A stretch of DNA of 12,268 nt from positions 1 to 12,268 of the forward strand of contig CALCDT010000142.1 in assembly GCA_937900425.1 (NCBI GenBank). The letters run 5' to 3'. Of the stretch, positions 5,564 to 12,268 are shown piece after piece; the first letter of the stretch is position 1; each line of letters opens with the position of its first letter. A program made the position numbers and the translations under genes. The notes under the pieces were generated by a model. The model was not told the origin of the DNA, did no database searches, and saw nothing but the letters and a program-made list of their open reading frames with translations. The stretch comes from an uncultured Alphaproteobacteria bacterium (GTDB lineage Bacteria; Pseudomonadota; Alphaproteobacteria; Rhizobiales; Pleomorphomonadaceae).

Positions 5564-5914
5564 GGCTCTCTCCTCCCGGGGCGGCTTCGGCCCGGCTGGG
5601 TGAACGACAGGGGATCGATCGGGGTCGTGATGGTGCCGGAACGTCGACGATGCCGGGTTGGTTCCGCGCGAGAGGGGGCGACGCGAACGCCCGGCAGGTC
5701 CGCCGCACGGGGCTGAGGGGACGGACGGGTCACGGCGGAGAGACGGCGCCAGAAGACTCGCAGCCCGTCCGGGTACACCTCCGGAAACGGCAGGGTCATG
5801 AACCGGACGGCCGTGCCGGCCACGACGGCGCCGCCGCCCGCCGCCCGAAACCGCTCGCCCCCGGGAAGGCTGCACGGCCGCGGTCCGCACGCCGGCTTCG
5901 GCCGGAGCCTGCGA
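5564..5914. other. Intergenic region between DUF3309 and RNA methyltransferase genes
   Basis: This 351-bp region contains the EcfG-type promoter (5640-5665) in its DUF3309-proximal part. From about 5670 to 5914 I see no gene, repeat or convincing terminator for the minus-strand operon ending at 5915; open frames in both directions there lack recognisable sequence. Confidence 0.55.
5640..5665 (-). promoter_or_regulatory. EcfG-type (general stress) promoter for the DUF3309 gene
   Basis: On the minus strand GGAAC (5665-5661) and CGTT (5643-5640) are separated by exactly 17 bases, a full match to the alphaproteobacterial EcfG consensus GGAAC-N16/17-CGTT. Transcription would begin near 5633 and run about 70 bases to the ATG at 5563. 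The element overlaps a GGAAC-N18-GTTCC dyad (5638-5665). Confidence 0.7.
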
Positions 5915-7192
5915 TCAGCGCCGCAGCACGGCAACGGCCTCGACGTGGGCCGACCACAGGAACTGGTCGACGGGCGTGACCGCGCCGAGGCGATAGCCGC
6001 CGTCGACCAGCAGGCGGCAGTCGCGGGCGAGCGTCGCCGGATTGCAGGAGACGGCGACGACCACCGGCACCGTCGAAGCCGCCAGCGCCCCGGCCTGGGC
6101 CGCGGCGCCGGCCCGCGGCGGGTCGAACACCACGGCGTCGAAGCGGGCGAGTTCCGCCGGGCTCAGCGGATCGCGGAAGAGGTCGCGCCGTTCGGTGGTT
6201 AACGTCTTGAGGCCGCCGGAATGGCGCGCCGCCCGGTCGAGCGCGGCGAGGGCCGACCGCTCCCCCTCCACGGCGTGGACCCTGGCGGTTTCCGCGAGAC
6301 GGAAGGTGAAGGTGCCGGCGCCGGCGAAGAGATCGGCGACCGAGGTCGCGGTCCGCGATGCAGACCCCTTATGCCCCGGATCCCCGCTTCCCGCGCCGCC
6401 GATCGCCGCCGTGACGAGGCCGGCCAGCGCCGCCTCGCCGGCGGCGGCCGCCTGCAGGAAGCCGCCCGGCGGCGGCACCACGGCGGCGCGGCCGAAGGCG
6501 AGCATCGGCGGTGTGCGTTCGACCACGACTTCCCCGGCCGCCGCCAACCGGGCGAAACCGGCGGCCATCGCCGTCTCGACGAGGGCGAGCCGGTCGCGGT
6601 CGACGTCCTTCGCCGACAGACCGCCGAGCGCGACGTCAAGGCCGGCGGCGGTGGCGACCACCGTCACCGCGAGATCGCCCTTCTTCGGCGCGGCGATGCC
6701 GGCGAGCCGGGCGAGGGCCGGCAGGGCGGCGACGATCGCCGGCTCGGCCACCGGACAGGCGGTGATCGGTACGATGCGATGGCTCTTGCGGCCGTGGAAG
6801 CCGAACAGCAGCCGCCCGCCGGCCCGCCGTGCCGCCAGTACCACCCGGCGCCGGCTGCCCGGCGGCACCACGATCGCTTCGCCGACCTCCGGCTCCAGGC
6901 CGCGGGCGGCGAAGGCGTCCTCCACCAGCCGCCGCTTGAAGGCGGCGTAGGGGGCGGCGGCGAGATGCTGCAGCGTGCAGCCGCCGCAGTCGGTGTAATG
7001 CGGGCAGGGCGGGGCGACCCGGTCCGGCGACGCCTCGACGATTTCGACGACCTCGCCGCGGCCGCCCTCGATCCGCGCCCGTACCCTCTCGCCGGGGAGC
7101 GCGAAGGGCACGAAGACCTCGGCGCCGTCCGCCGTCGCAACGCCGTCGCCCTGGTGGCCGAGGCGGTCGATGGTGAGAAGACGCTCGCTCAA
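5915..7192 (-). CDS. TrmA/RlmD-family RNA (uracil-5-)-methyltransferase
   Basis: This 425-aa SAM-dependent enzyme methylates C5 of a uridine in rRNA or tRNA; which target cannot be settled from sequence. An N-terminal TRAM RNA-binding domain (about 1-55) is followed by the [4Fe-4S] cysteines C63, C69, C72 (C-x5-C-x2-C) and C146. The central region has the FLQAAAAGE variant of the family FxQxN motif. The SAM site is ADLFAGAGTFTF (286-297), then DPPR (357-360), the nucleophile Cys383 in SCNPATLARD, and Glu418 near the end (HVEAV). Length suits the family. The start is TTG 7192, within TTGA overlapping the stop of the upstream gene (7189-7191), consistent with translational coupling; homologues begin at about this residue. 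A Gly/Ser-rich insert (264-282) before the SAM motif looks like a linker. Confidence 0.93.
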   Translation of the reverse strand: MSERLLTIDRLGHQGDGVATADGAEVFVPFALPGERVRARIEGGRGEVVEIVEASPDRVAPPCPHYTDCGGCTLQHLAAAPYAAFKRRLVEDAFAARGLEPEVGEAIVVPPGSRRRVVLAARRAGGRLLFGFHGRKSHRIVPITACPVAEPAIVAALPALARLAGIAAPKKGDLAVTVVATAAGLDVALGGLSAKDVDRDRLALVETAMAAGFARLAAAGEVVVERTPPMLAFGRAAVVPPPGGFLQAAAAGEAALAGLVTAAIGGAGSGDPGHKGSASRTATSVADLFAGAGTFTFRLAETARVHAVEGERSALAALDRAARHSGGLKTLTTERRDLFRDPLSPAELARFDAVVFDPPRAGAAAQAGALAASTVPVVVAVSCNPATLARDCRLLVDGGYRLGAVTPVDQFLWSAHVEAVAVLRR

Positions 7193-7935
7193 GCCGGGCT
7201 CCGGGTCGCTTCGATCAGATACTCCTCGTTACCGTCGCTGCCAAAGATCGGCGAGGGAATTCTCGGGCCCGCACGCCAGCCCGGCCGGCTCGAGATCCAG
7301 GCGGCGACGCGGTCCGCCGCGGCTTCGGCCACCACCCGGTCGCGCACGATGCCGCCCTTGCCGAGATGGTCGCGACCGACCTCGAACTGCGGCTTGATCA
7401 GCGCGACGAGGCGCGCCTGCGGCGACGCGAGGTCGAGTGCGGGGCCGAGGGCGAGGGTGAGCGAAATGAAGGAGACGTCGCTGACGACGACCTGCGGCGC
7501 AGCCGGCAGGTCGGCGGCGGCGAGATCGCGGGCGTTGAGGCCTTCGAGCGAGACCACGCGCGGATCCGCCGCGAGGCTCGGGTGAAGCTGGCCGTGACCG
7601 ACGTCGAGGGCGACGACCCGGGCGGCGCCGCGCTCCAGCAGCACCTGGGTGAAGCCGCCGGTCGAGGCGCCGACGTCGAGGCATTCACGGCCGGCGACGT
7701 CGACGGCGAAGGCGTCGAGCCCGGCGACCAGCTTCAGCGCCGACCGCGACACGTAGCCCCGCGCCGGATCGTCGACGGCGATTTCGGCATCGGCGCCGAC
7801 TGTGGCGCCCGGCTTCGTCACCGCCGCGCCGTCGACCCGGACGGTACCGCGCAGCACGGCGTCGCGGGCGCGGGACCGGCTGGCGAACAGGCCGCGGGAA
7901 ACCAGCGCCTCGTCGAGCCGTTGCCGCCCGCTCAC
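7189..7935 (-). CDS. tlyA: TlyA family rRNA methyltransferase / putative hemolysin
   Basis: This 248-aa protein has an S4 RNA-binding domain (about 4-60, RLDEALVSRGLFASRSRARD and VRVDG) and an FtsJ-like methyltransferase domain. Members of the TlyA family 2'-O-methylate 16S/23S rRNA, the basis of capreomycin sensitivity in mycobacteria; the hemolysin name is historical. Visible catalytic features are YVSRSALKL with Lys68, SAM loop CLDVGASTGGFT (85-96), Asp111, Lys181 in LIKPQFEVG, and Glu238 in GNEEYLIE, giving a K-D-K-E set. I chose GTG 7935, where the product begins MSGRQRLDEAL as in relatives; the long frame upstream is only antisense-type read-through of the MFS gene in another phase. The GTG shares four bases (GTGA, 7932-7935) with the MFS stop, and its own stop overlaps the next start, so all three genes are likely cotranscribed. 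Confidence 0.93.
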   Translation of the reverse strand: MSGRQRLDEALVSRGLFASRSRARDAVLRGTVRVDGAAVTKPGATVGADAEIAVDDPARGYVSRSALKLVAGLDAFAVDVAGRECLDVGASTGGFTQVLLERGAARVVALDVGHGQLHPSLAADPRVVSLEGLNARDLAAADLPAAPQVVVSDVSFISLTLALGPALDLASPQARLVALIKPQFEVGRDHLGKGGIVRDRVVAEAAADRVAAWISSRPGWRAGPRIPSPIFGSDGNEEYLIEATRSPA

Positions 7936-9251
7936 GCCGCCCGGTCCCGCGAGTCGGTGTCGTTGGCGACGGCGAGGGCCGGGTCGAGCGGCGTCTGGAC
8001 CATCGGATCGGCTTCTTCCAGCGGATCGGGGGTCAGCACGCCGCCGACCGAGGCGGTCGAGTAGAAGTCGAAGCCGGTCTTCTCCGCGCTGGCCTGGGGG
8101 GCCCGGGTCCGGATCCTGAGGATGACGAAGAGGAACAGCAGCCCTTCGGTCGCCGCGATGAACACGAACAGCGCCTCCGGCCCGAAGGCCTTCATCAGGC
8201 CCGAGGCGACGAAGGGGCCGAGGATCGAGCCGATGCCGTTGGCGAGAAGGATGCCCGCCGCGGTCTCGACGTAGGATCCCGAATCGGACCGGTCGTAGGC
8301 GTGGGCGGCGGCGACCGAATAGGCCGGAAGGGTGGTGATGCCGAAGGCGAAGCCGAGGCCCATCAGGGCGGAGCCGGCGACCGGCAGCACCGCCATCAGC
8401 AGCGCCGTCGTCGCCGCCAGGGCCAGCACCACCAGCAGCACGACGCGGCGGTCGATCCGGTCGGACAACCGGCCGACCGGCCATTGCGCCAGCGCCCCGC
8501 CGATCACCGCCGCGCTCATGAAGACGGCGACCGCCTCGGTGGTGAGGCCGCGCTCGACGCCGAAGATCGGGCCGAGCGTCCAGAACGAGCCGTTGCCGAT
8601 GCCGATGACGAGGCTGCCGACGAGGCCGACCGGCGCCATCCGGTAGAGCTTCCTCGGATTGAACTGGACCAGCGTGATCGGCGCCGGCTGGGCCGAGCGG
8701 GTCATCAGCACCGGGATCGCGGCGACCGAGACGAAGATCGAGGCGAAGACGAAGAGCTGGAAGCCCTCGATCGGCGCCACCGTCACCAGCATCTGCCCGG
8801 CGGTGATCGCCGCGTAGTTGGTGACGATGTAGCTGCTCATCAGAAGACCGCGGTTGTCGTTGGTCGCCCGGTCGTTGAGCCAGCTCTCGATGATGAGATA
8901 GAGCCCGGCGAGGCTGAAGCCGGTGACGGCGCGGCAGAAGATCCAGACGATCGGGTCGATCACCAGCGGGTGGACGAGGGCGATCGCCGAGGCCGCCGAC
9001 ACCAGGGCCGCGAAGGAGCGGATGTGGCCGGCGCGCAGGATCAGATAGGGCCCGGCGAGGCAGCCGGCGACGAAGCCGGCGTAGTAGCCCGACCCGATCA
9101 GGCCGATGTCGAGCGGCCCGAACTGTTCGAAGCTGGCGCGCAGCGGGGTGAGGGTGTTCTGGAGGCCGTTGCCGGCGAGAAGGAACGAAATGCCGATCAG
9201 CAGCGAGGCGATCGGTGCCAGCGTCTTGGCCACGACGAAACATCCGAACAT
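7932..9251 (-). CDS. MFS transporter, YcaD/UMF2-like
   Basis: This 439-aa protein has about 12 hydrophobic segments of a major facilitator permease. The segment LAGLYLIIESWLNDRATNDNRG followed by SYIVTNYAAITAGQ is characteristic, as I recall, of the YcaD/UMF2 group of unknown substrate. The cytoplasmic loop GRLSDRIDRR is a variant of MFS motif A. After the last helix (about 375-390) comes a roughly 50-residue polar cytoplasmic tail containing DFYSTASVGGVLTPDPLEEADP, longer than minimal MFS proteins. ATG 9251 gives the longest product but has no good ribosome site; GTG 9233 (codon 7, then AKTLAPIAS) is a credible alternative. It is the first gene of a coupled operon with two RNA methyltransferases, an arrangement that implies shared expression rather than an obvious common pathway. 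Confidence 0.9.
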   Translation of the reverse strand: MFGCFVVAKTLAPIASLLIGISFLLAGNGLQNTLTPLRASFEQFGPLDIGLIGSGYYAGFVAGCLAGPYLILRAGHIRSFAALVSAASAIALVHPLVIDPIVWIFCRAVTGFSLAGLYLIIESWLNDRATNDNRGLLMSSYIVTNYAAITAGQMLVTVAPIEGFQLFVFASIFVSVAAIPVLMTRSAQPAPITLVQFNPRKLYRMAPVGLVGSLVIGIGNGSFWTLGPIFGVERGLTTEAVAVFMSAAVIGGALAQWPVGRLSDRIDRRVVLLVVLALAATTALLMAVLPVAGSALMGLGFAFGITTLPAYSVAAAHAYDRSDSGSYVETAAGILLANGIGSILGPFVASGLMKAFGPEALFVFIAATEGLLFLFVILRIRTRAPQASAEKTGFDFYSTASVGGVLTPDPLEEADPMVQTPLDPALAVANDTDSRDRAA

Positions 9252-9432
9252 GAGGCGGGTCGATCTGCGCCGCCGGACCCGGCCGCGACGCGCTCTCTAT
9301 CGCGAGCGATCATGCCTGATTTGTGGCGGCGCCGATACCGCGCAGGGCTGCCATGGCGGCGGCGCAGGGCCGGTTGACGGTCGTTAACGCTTGCGTCCCG
9401 AGGCCGTCCGGCGCCGCCGGGAGCGACGTGGG

Positions 9433-9458
9433 GGAACATTCCCCGCCGCGGCCCCGTT
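9433..9458 (+). promoter_or_regulatory. EcfG-type (general stress) promoter for the SRPBCC-ADH-SDR cluster
   Basis: GGAAC at 9433-9437 and CGTT at 9455-9458, with 17 bases between, match the EcfG consensus GGAAC-N16/17-CGTT completely. The predicted start near 9465 leaves a leader of about 134 bases. The -35 box sits in a perfect palindrome GGGGAA-CA-TTCCCC (9431-9444). The outer parts form GGAAC-N18-GTTCC, the same dyad spacing as at the other EcfG-type site in the window. Confidence 0.7.
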
Positions 9459-9544
9459 CCGCCGCAGACCCACCGGCCCTCCCAGCCCCGGCCGAACCAG
9501 CGGGGACTCGCCCACCGGGAACCGGCAGGCCGGGAACCAACCAG

Positions 9545-9565
9545 GGCCGCCGCCGTTCGGCGGCC
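9545..9565 (+). promoter_or_regulatory. Leader hairpin upstream of the SRPBCC gene
   Basis: GGCCGCCG (9545-9552) pairs perfectly with CGGCGGCC (9558-9565) around a 5-base loop, in the predicted 5' leader and 23 bases before the ribosome site GGAGA (9589-9593). It could stabilise the mRNA or tune translation; no known riboswitch is recognised. Confidence 0.4.
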
Positions 9566-9598
9566 AAGTCATCAGATCTCTCACGTCCGGAGACGACC

Positions 9599-10528
9599 AT
9601 GCATCACGACGAGCGCTATCGTCAGACCCTCGACCAGCTTCAGCGCCAGCTCCACGACCTGCAGGACCAGGCCCGCGCGCTGCAGGAGGGCGCCCGGAGC
9701 CAGCTTCCGAGCATGGGTCGCCTTCGCCATCAGGTCCGAGACCAGTGGCAGAGCCTGCCGGATCTGAGCGCCCTCGCCGCGCTACTGCCCTTCGGCTCGT
9801 TCGGCGCTTCATCCAGAAGCGCCCGCGACTATCTTCCCGACCTCCACCAGATCCAGCTTCTGCCGCGCCATCTGCGCCGTCACGCCTCCGACTACGCCCC
9901 TTCCCGCGGCACCCTCGGCACCCTGTTGCTGGTCGCGGCCGGCGGCGCGGCGCTCTATGCGGTCGCCTCGCTGGTCGCGGAGCGGCGGGCGGTCTCGGGC
10001 CGCGACGCGCCGTCGAAGGCCCTGAGGGGCCGGGAGGCCGCCGGCGGTGACTGGCGCGAGAACACCGTCGTCGGCCGCACCGTGACGATCAACCGATCGC
10101 GCGCAGAGGTCTACGCCGCCTGGCGGGATTTCTCGCGCTTCCCGGAGTTCCTGGAGAACATCGACGCGGTCGAGGTCATCGACGAGCGACGCGCCGCCTG
10201 GCGCGTCGCCGGCCCGGCCGGCAGCCACGTCGAATTCCTGACGACGATCACCGAGGACCGCCCCGGCGAGGTCATCGCCTGGCAGTCGGAGGAGGATGCG
10301 GCCGTTCGCAACTCCGGCCGCATCGTCTTCCGCGACGCCCCCGGCGGGCGCGGCACCGAGGTCGACGCCACCATCGCCTACGATGCGCCCGGCGGCGTCG
10401 TCGGCCGCGCCGTCGCCAAGCTGTTCCAGCGCGAGCCGGGCATCCAGGCCCGGCGCGACCTCAAGCGCTTCAAGCAGTGGATGGAGACCGGCGAGATCGC
10501 CAACTCCGCCTCCCGCCCCGAGACCTGA
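9599..10528 (+). CDS. Membrane-anchored SRPBCC (START-like) protein
   Basis: This 309-aa protein has three parts. An N-terminal Gln/Arg/Asp-rich helix (about 5-33, LDQLQRQLHDLQDQARALQE) with coiled-coil character leads into a basic linker. One membrane segment follows at about 105-125 (TLGTLLLVAAGGAALYAVASLV). A C-terminal SRPBCC/polyketide cyclase-dehydrase domain occupies about 155-296 (TVTINRSRAEVYAAWRDFSRFPEFLENI onward). SRPBCC folds hold hydrophobic ligands such as lipids or quinones; the ligand here is unknown. ATG 9599 has GGAGA five bases upstream; the open frame extending 92 codons back is low-complexity leader read-through and would overlap the EcfG-type promoter. The gene is first in a cluster with a Zn-alcohol dehydrogenase and an SDR, a combination I have seen in stress-inducible regions of Hyphomicrobiales. 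Confidence 0.88.
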   Translation: MHHDERYRQTLDQLQRQLHDLQDQARALQEGARSQLPSMGRLRHQVRDQWQSLPDLSALAALLPFGSFGASSRSARDYLPDLHQIQLLPRHLRRHASDYAPSRGTLGTLLLVAAGGAALYAVASLVAERRAVSGRDAPSKALRGREAAGGDWRENTVVGRTVTINRSRAEVYAAWRDFSRFPEFLENIDAVEVIDERRAAWRVAGPAGSHVEFLTTITEDRPGEVIAWQSEEDAAVRNSGRIVFRDAPGGRGTEVDATIAYDAPGGVVGRAVAKLFQREPGIQARRDLKRFKQWMETGEIANSASRPET

Positions 10529-10552
10529 TCCCAGCCCGACGGAGCCCCGCCC

Positions 10553-11725
10553 ATGCGCGCCCTCACCTGGCACGGCAAGCGCGACGTCCGCGTCGACAGC
10601 CATCCCGATCCCGAAATCGTCAATCCGCGTGACGCCATCATCCGCGTCACCTCGACGGCGATCTGCGGGTCGGACCTCCACCTCTACCACGGCGTCATCC
10701 CGACGATGCGGTCGGGTGACATCCTCGGCCACGAGTTCATGGGGGAGGTGGTGGAGGTCGGCCGCGGCAACAAGCGGCTGAAGAAGGGCGACCGCGTCGT
10801 GGTGCCCTTCGTCATCGCCTGCGGCCAGTGTTTCCACTGCCGGAAGCTGCAGTATTCGGGCTGCGACAATTCCAATCCGGTCGACAAGGCCGACATGTCG
10901 GAGACGCTCTACGGTCACGCCATGGCCGGCCTGTTCGGCTATTCGCACCTGACCGGCGGTTATGCCGGCGGCCAGGCCGAATACGTCCGCGTCCCCTTCG
11001 CCGACGTCGGCCCTGTCGTGGTCCCCGAGGGTCTTTCGGACGACGAGGTGCTGTTCCTCTCCGACATCCTGCCGACCGGCTGGATGGCGGCGGAGAACTG
11101 CGAGATCGAGGATGGTGACACCGTCGCGGTCTGGGGCTGCGGCCCGGTCGGGCTGTTCGCGATCCAGAGCGCCCTGATCATGGGCGCGAGGCAGGTGATC
11201 GCCATCGACCACATCCCGCGCCGCCTCGACCTCGCCCGCAAGCTCGGTGCGAAGACGATCGACTACCGCTCGGCCCACGTCTACGAGGCGCTGATGGAGA
11301 TGACCGGCGGCATCGGCCCCGACGCCGTGATCGACGCGGTCGGCATGGAGAGCCACGGCTTCTCGCCGGACAACATCTACGACTACGCCAAGCAGACGCT
11401 GATGCTGGAGACCGAGCGGCCGTCGGCCCTCAGGCAAGCCATCGTCGCCTGCCGCAAGGGCGGGCGGGTTTCGATCCCCGGCGTCTACGGCGGCTTCACC
11501 GACAAGTTCCCGATCGGCTCGCTGATGCAGAAGGGGCTCACGGTGCGCACCGGCCAGACCCACGTCCAGAAATACATCGACACGCTGTTGCGGATGATTC
11601 GGGAGAAGAAGCTCGACACGACCTTCCTCATCAGCCACCGCATGCGGCTGGAAGAGGCCCCGGAGGCCTACCGGCTGTTCTCCGACCGGCCCGACCAGGC
11701 GACCAAGATCGTGCTCAAGACCTGA
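10553..11725 (+). CDS. Zinc-dependent alcohol dehydrogenase (formaldehyde dehydrogenase-like)
   Basis: This 390-aa medium-chain dehydrogenase oxidises an alcohol or hydroxymethyl-thiol with NAD. Catalytic zinc ligands are Cys38 (ICGSDLHLYHG) and His60-Glu61 (GHEF), with Asp171 (SDILPTGW) in the position used by the formaldehyde-dehydrogenase-like subgroup. The structural zinc lobe is C90-x2-C93-x2-C96-x7-C104. The Rossmann loop GCGPVG is at 195-200, and Asp219 (AIDH) predicts NAD rather than NADP. The family is often annotated as glutathione-dependent formaldehyde dehydrogenase, but glutathione is not a certain partner: many relatives act on other substrates. ATG 10553 has GGAG eight bases upstream, and the gap from the SRPBCC stop is only 24 bases, so cotranscription from the EcfG-type promoter is likely. 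Confidence 0.93.
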   Translation: MRALTWHGKRDVRVDSHPDPEIVNPRDAIIRVTSTAICGSDLHLYHGVIPTMRSGDILGHEFMGEVVEVGRGNKRLKKGDRVVVPFVIACGQCFHCRKLQYSGCDNSNPVDKADMSETLYGHAMAGLFGYSHLTGGYAGGQAEYVRVPFADVGPVVVPEGLSDDEVLFLSDILPTGWMAAENCEIEDGDTVAVWGCGPVGLFAIQSALIMGARQVIAIDHIPRRLDLARKLGAKTIDYRSAHVYEALMEMTGGIGPDAVIDAVGMESHGFSPDNIYDYAKQTLMLETERPSALRQAIVACRKGGRVSIPGVYGGFTDKFPIGSLMQKGLTVRTGQTHVQKYIDTLLRMIREKKLDTTFLISHRMRLEEAPEAYRLFSDRPDQATKIVLKT

Positions 11726-11733
11726 TCTCGTCG

Positions 11734-11764
11734 GCCCGGCGCCGCCGTGGTGGCTGCGCCGGGC
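11734..11764 (+). terminator. Hairpin between the ADH and SDR genes
   Basis: GCCCGGCGC (11734-11742) pairs perfectly with GCGCCGGGC (11756-11764); an inner GCC/GGC pair extends it past one mismatch. No T-run follows, so it may be a weak attenuator or mRNA-stabilising element that lowers SDR expression relative to ADH. The short direct repeat GATCCAGC follows at 11773-11780 and 11787-11794. Confidence 0.4.
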
Positions 11765-11811
11765 TTCCACCCGATCCAGCGACCACGATCCAGCCACAAG
11801 GAAGGCCCGTC

Positions 11812-12268
11812 ATGACCCGCCCCTCGAAAGGTCTCGCCGTCGTCACCGGCGCCTCCACCGGCATCGGCTACGAACTCGCCCTCTGTTGCGCCCGGGACGG
11901 CTACGATCTCGTCGTCGCCGCCGACGAGGCCGCGATCGAGGGCGCCGCCGTGCGCTTTCGCGAGGAGGGCGTTCCGGCGGAGCCGGTGGTCGCCGATCTC
12001 GCCACGGCCGAGGGCGTCGAGCGTCTTCTCGCCGCGATCGGCGATAGGCCGGTCGACCTTCTGCTCGCCAACGCCGGTCGCGGCCTCGGCCACGGCTTTC
12101 TCGACCAGTCGCTCGACGACATCCGCCGCGTCGTCGACACCAACGTCACCGGAACCCTGCTTCTCGTCCACGCCGTCGGGCGGCGGATGCGGGCGGCCGG
12201 CAGCGGGCGCATTCTCCTCACCGGCTCGATCGCCGGCTTCATGCCCGGCAGCTTCCAGGCCGTCTACA
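11812..12268 (+). CDS. Short-chain dehydrogenase/reductase, N-terminal part (truncated by window)
   Basis: The first 152 residues of a classical SDR oxidoreductase are visible. The NAD(P)-binding motif TGASTGIG is at 12-19. The adenine-binding Asp62 (VADLA) and NAG (87-89) follow, then the catalytic Asn111 (TNVTG) and Ser139 (LTGS). The window stops just after Tyr152 (AVY), in the position of the catalytic Tyr, so the active site is intact as far as seen. Residue 38, at the end of strand 2, is Asp (AADEA), which favours NAD, tentatively. ATG 11812 has AAGGAAGG at 11798-11805. The gene follows the ADH by 86 bases with a hairpin between. The substrate is unknown; similar SDRs in such clusters are annotated only by family. 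Confidence 0.92.
   Translation, partial: MTRPSKGLAVVTGASTGIGYELALCCARDGYDLVVAADEAAIEGAAVRFREEGVPAEPVVADLATAEGVERLLAAIGDRPVDLLLANAGRGLGHGFLDQSLDDIRRVVDTNVTGTLLLVHAVGRRMRAAGSGRILLTGSIAGFMPGSFQAVY

Larger units (their letters stand above)
9252..9598. other. Divergent intergenic region, MFS operon and SRPBCC operon
   Basis: This 347-bp region drives transcription both ways. The only strong promoter is the EcfG-type site at 9433-9458, reading to the right. A 12-base palindrome, ATCGC-GA-GCGAT, lies at 9299-9310, about 50 bases before the MFS start. No promoter for the MFS operon can be named with confidence. Open frames here lack recognisable protein sequence. Confidence 0.55.

Noticed and set aside
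5539..5979. Plus and minus open frames between DUF3309 and the RNA methyltransferase gene
   Set aside because: No start sites or recognisable motifs; composition is Arg/Pro/Ala-rich in both directions.
7189..9243. 684-codon frame suggesting a fused N-terminal extension of TlyA
   Set aside because: The portion before 7935 is an Arg-rich alternative frame of the MFS gene; the real S4 domain begins at GTG 7935, which overlaps the MFS stop.
9323..9598. 92-residue N-terminal extension of the SRPBCC protein
   Set aside because: It is Pro/Ala/Arg low complexity, overlaps the EcfG-type promoter and leader hairpin, and ATG 9599 has a good ribosome site.
1..12268. CRISPR array, defence system, toxin-antitoxin pair, prophage or insertion sequence
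   Set aside because: No regularly spaced repeats, transposase, integrase, nuclease or toxin-like genes were seen on either strand; the genes are mainly housekeeping and stress-related.

Overview
This is a GC-rich chromosomal window that reads as an alphaproteobacterium of the order Hyphomicrobiales (Rhizobiales); the genus cannot be named from sequence alone. The reasons are the order fabI - histidine phosphatase - aroC, a pair of Rhizobiales-type palindromic repeats ending in a 9-bp hairpin, the small DUF3297 and DUF3309 families, and two promoter-like sites of the form GGAAC-N17-CGTT. That form is the signature of EcfG, the alphaproteobacterial general-stress sigma factor. There is no rRNA, tRNA, transposase, integrase, CRISPR array or phage gene.

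Layout. 1-378 is the 3' half of fabI (enoyl-ACP reductase, fatty-acid synthesis). A relatively AT-rich stretch (about 379-760) carries an unrecognised 64-aa ORF, then a histidine phosphatase (739-1368). A 330-bp gap holds a 45-bp repeat in two inverted, nearly identical copies plus a partial third, and a possible promoter for aroC (chorismate synthase, 1698-2822). Convergent to aroC is a secreted Met/His-rich DUF305 protein (2874-3299, minus). It is divergent from a DUF3297 gene (3469-3711).

3712-5239 holds two tandem paralogous small lipoproteins (3996-4403 and 4829-5239). Their mature parts align without gaps at 53 of 99 identical residues by hand count. Their upstream regions are also related at a constant offset of 819 bp, so the duplication carried its regulatory region. 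A strong intrinsic terminator (5322-5365) ends the minus-strand gene for a tiny DUF3309 membrane protein (5405-5563), which has an EcfG-type promoter upstream.

5915-9251 is a minus-strand operon read as MFS transporter, tlyA-like rRNA methyltransferase/S4 protein, then a TrmA/RlmD-family RNA methyltransferase. Both junctions are 4-base stop/start overlaps using GTG and TTG starts. The last region (9599 to the edge) is a plus-strand cluster: a membrane-anchored SRPBCC (START-like) protein, a zinc-dependent alcohol dehydrogenase and an SDR cut off at its catalytic Tyr. It is headed by a second EcfG-type promoter.

Most of the window is housekeeping. The parts that look under-described are the duplicated lipoprotein family with its conserved leader, and the stress-type promoters that put DUF3309 and the SRPBCC-ADH-SDR cluster in one probable regulon.
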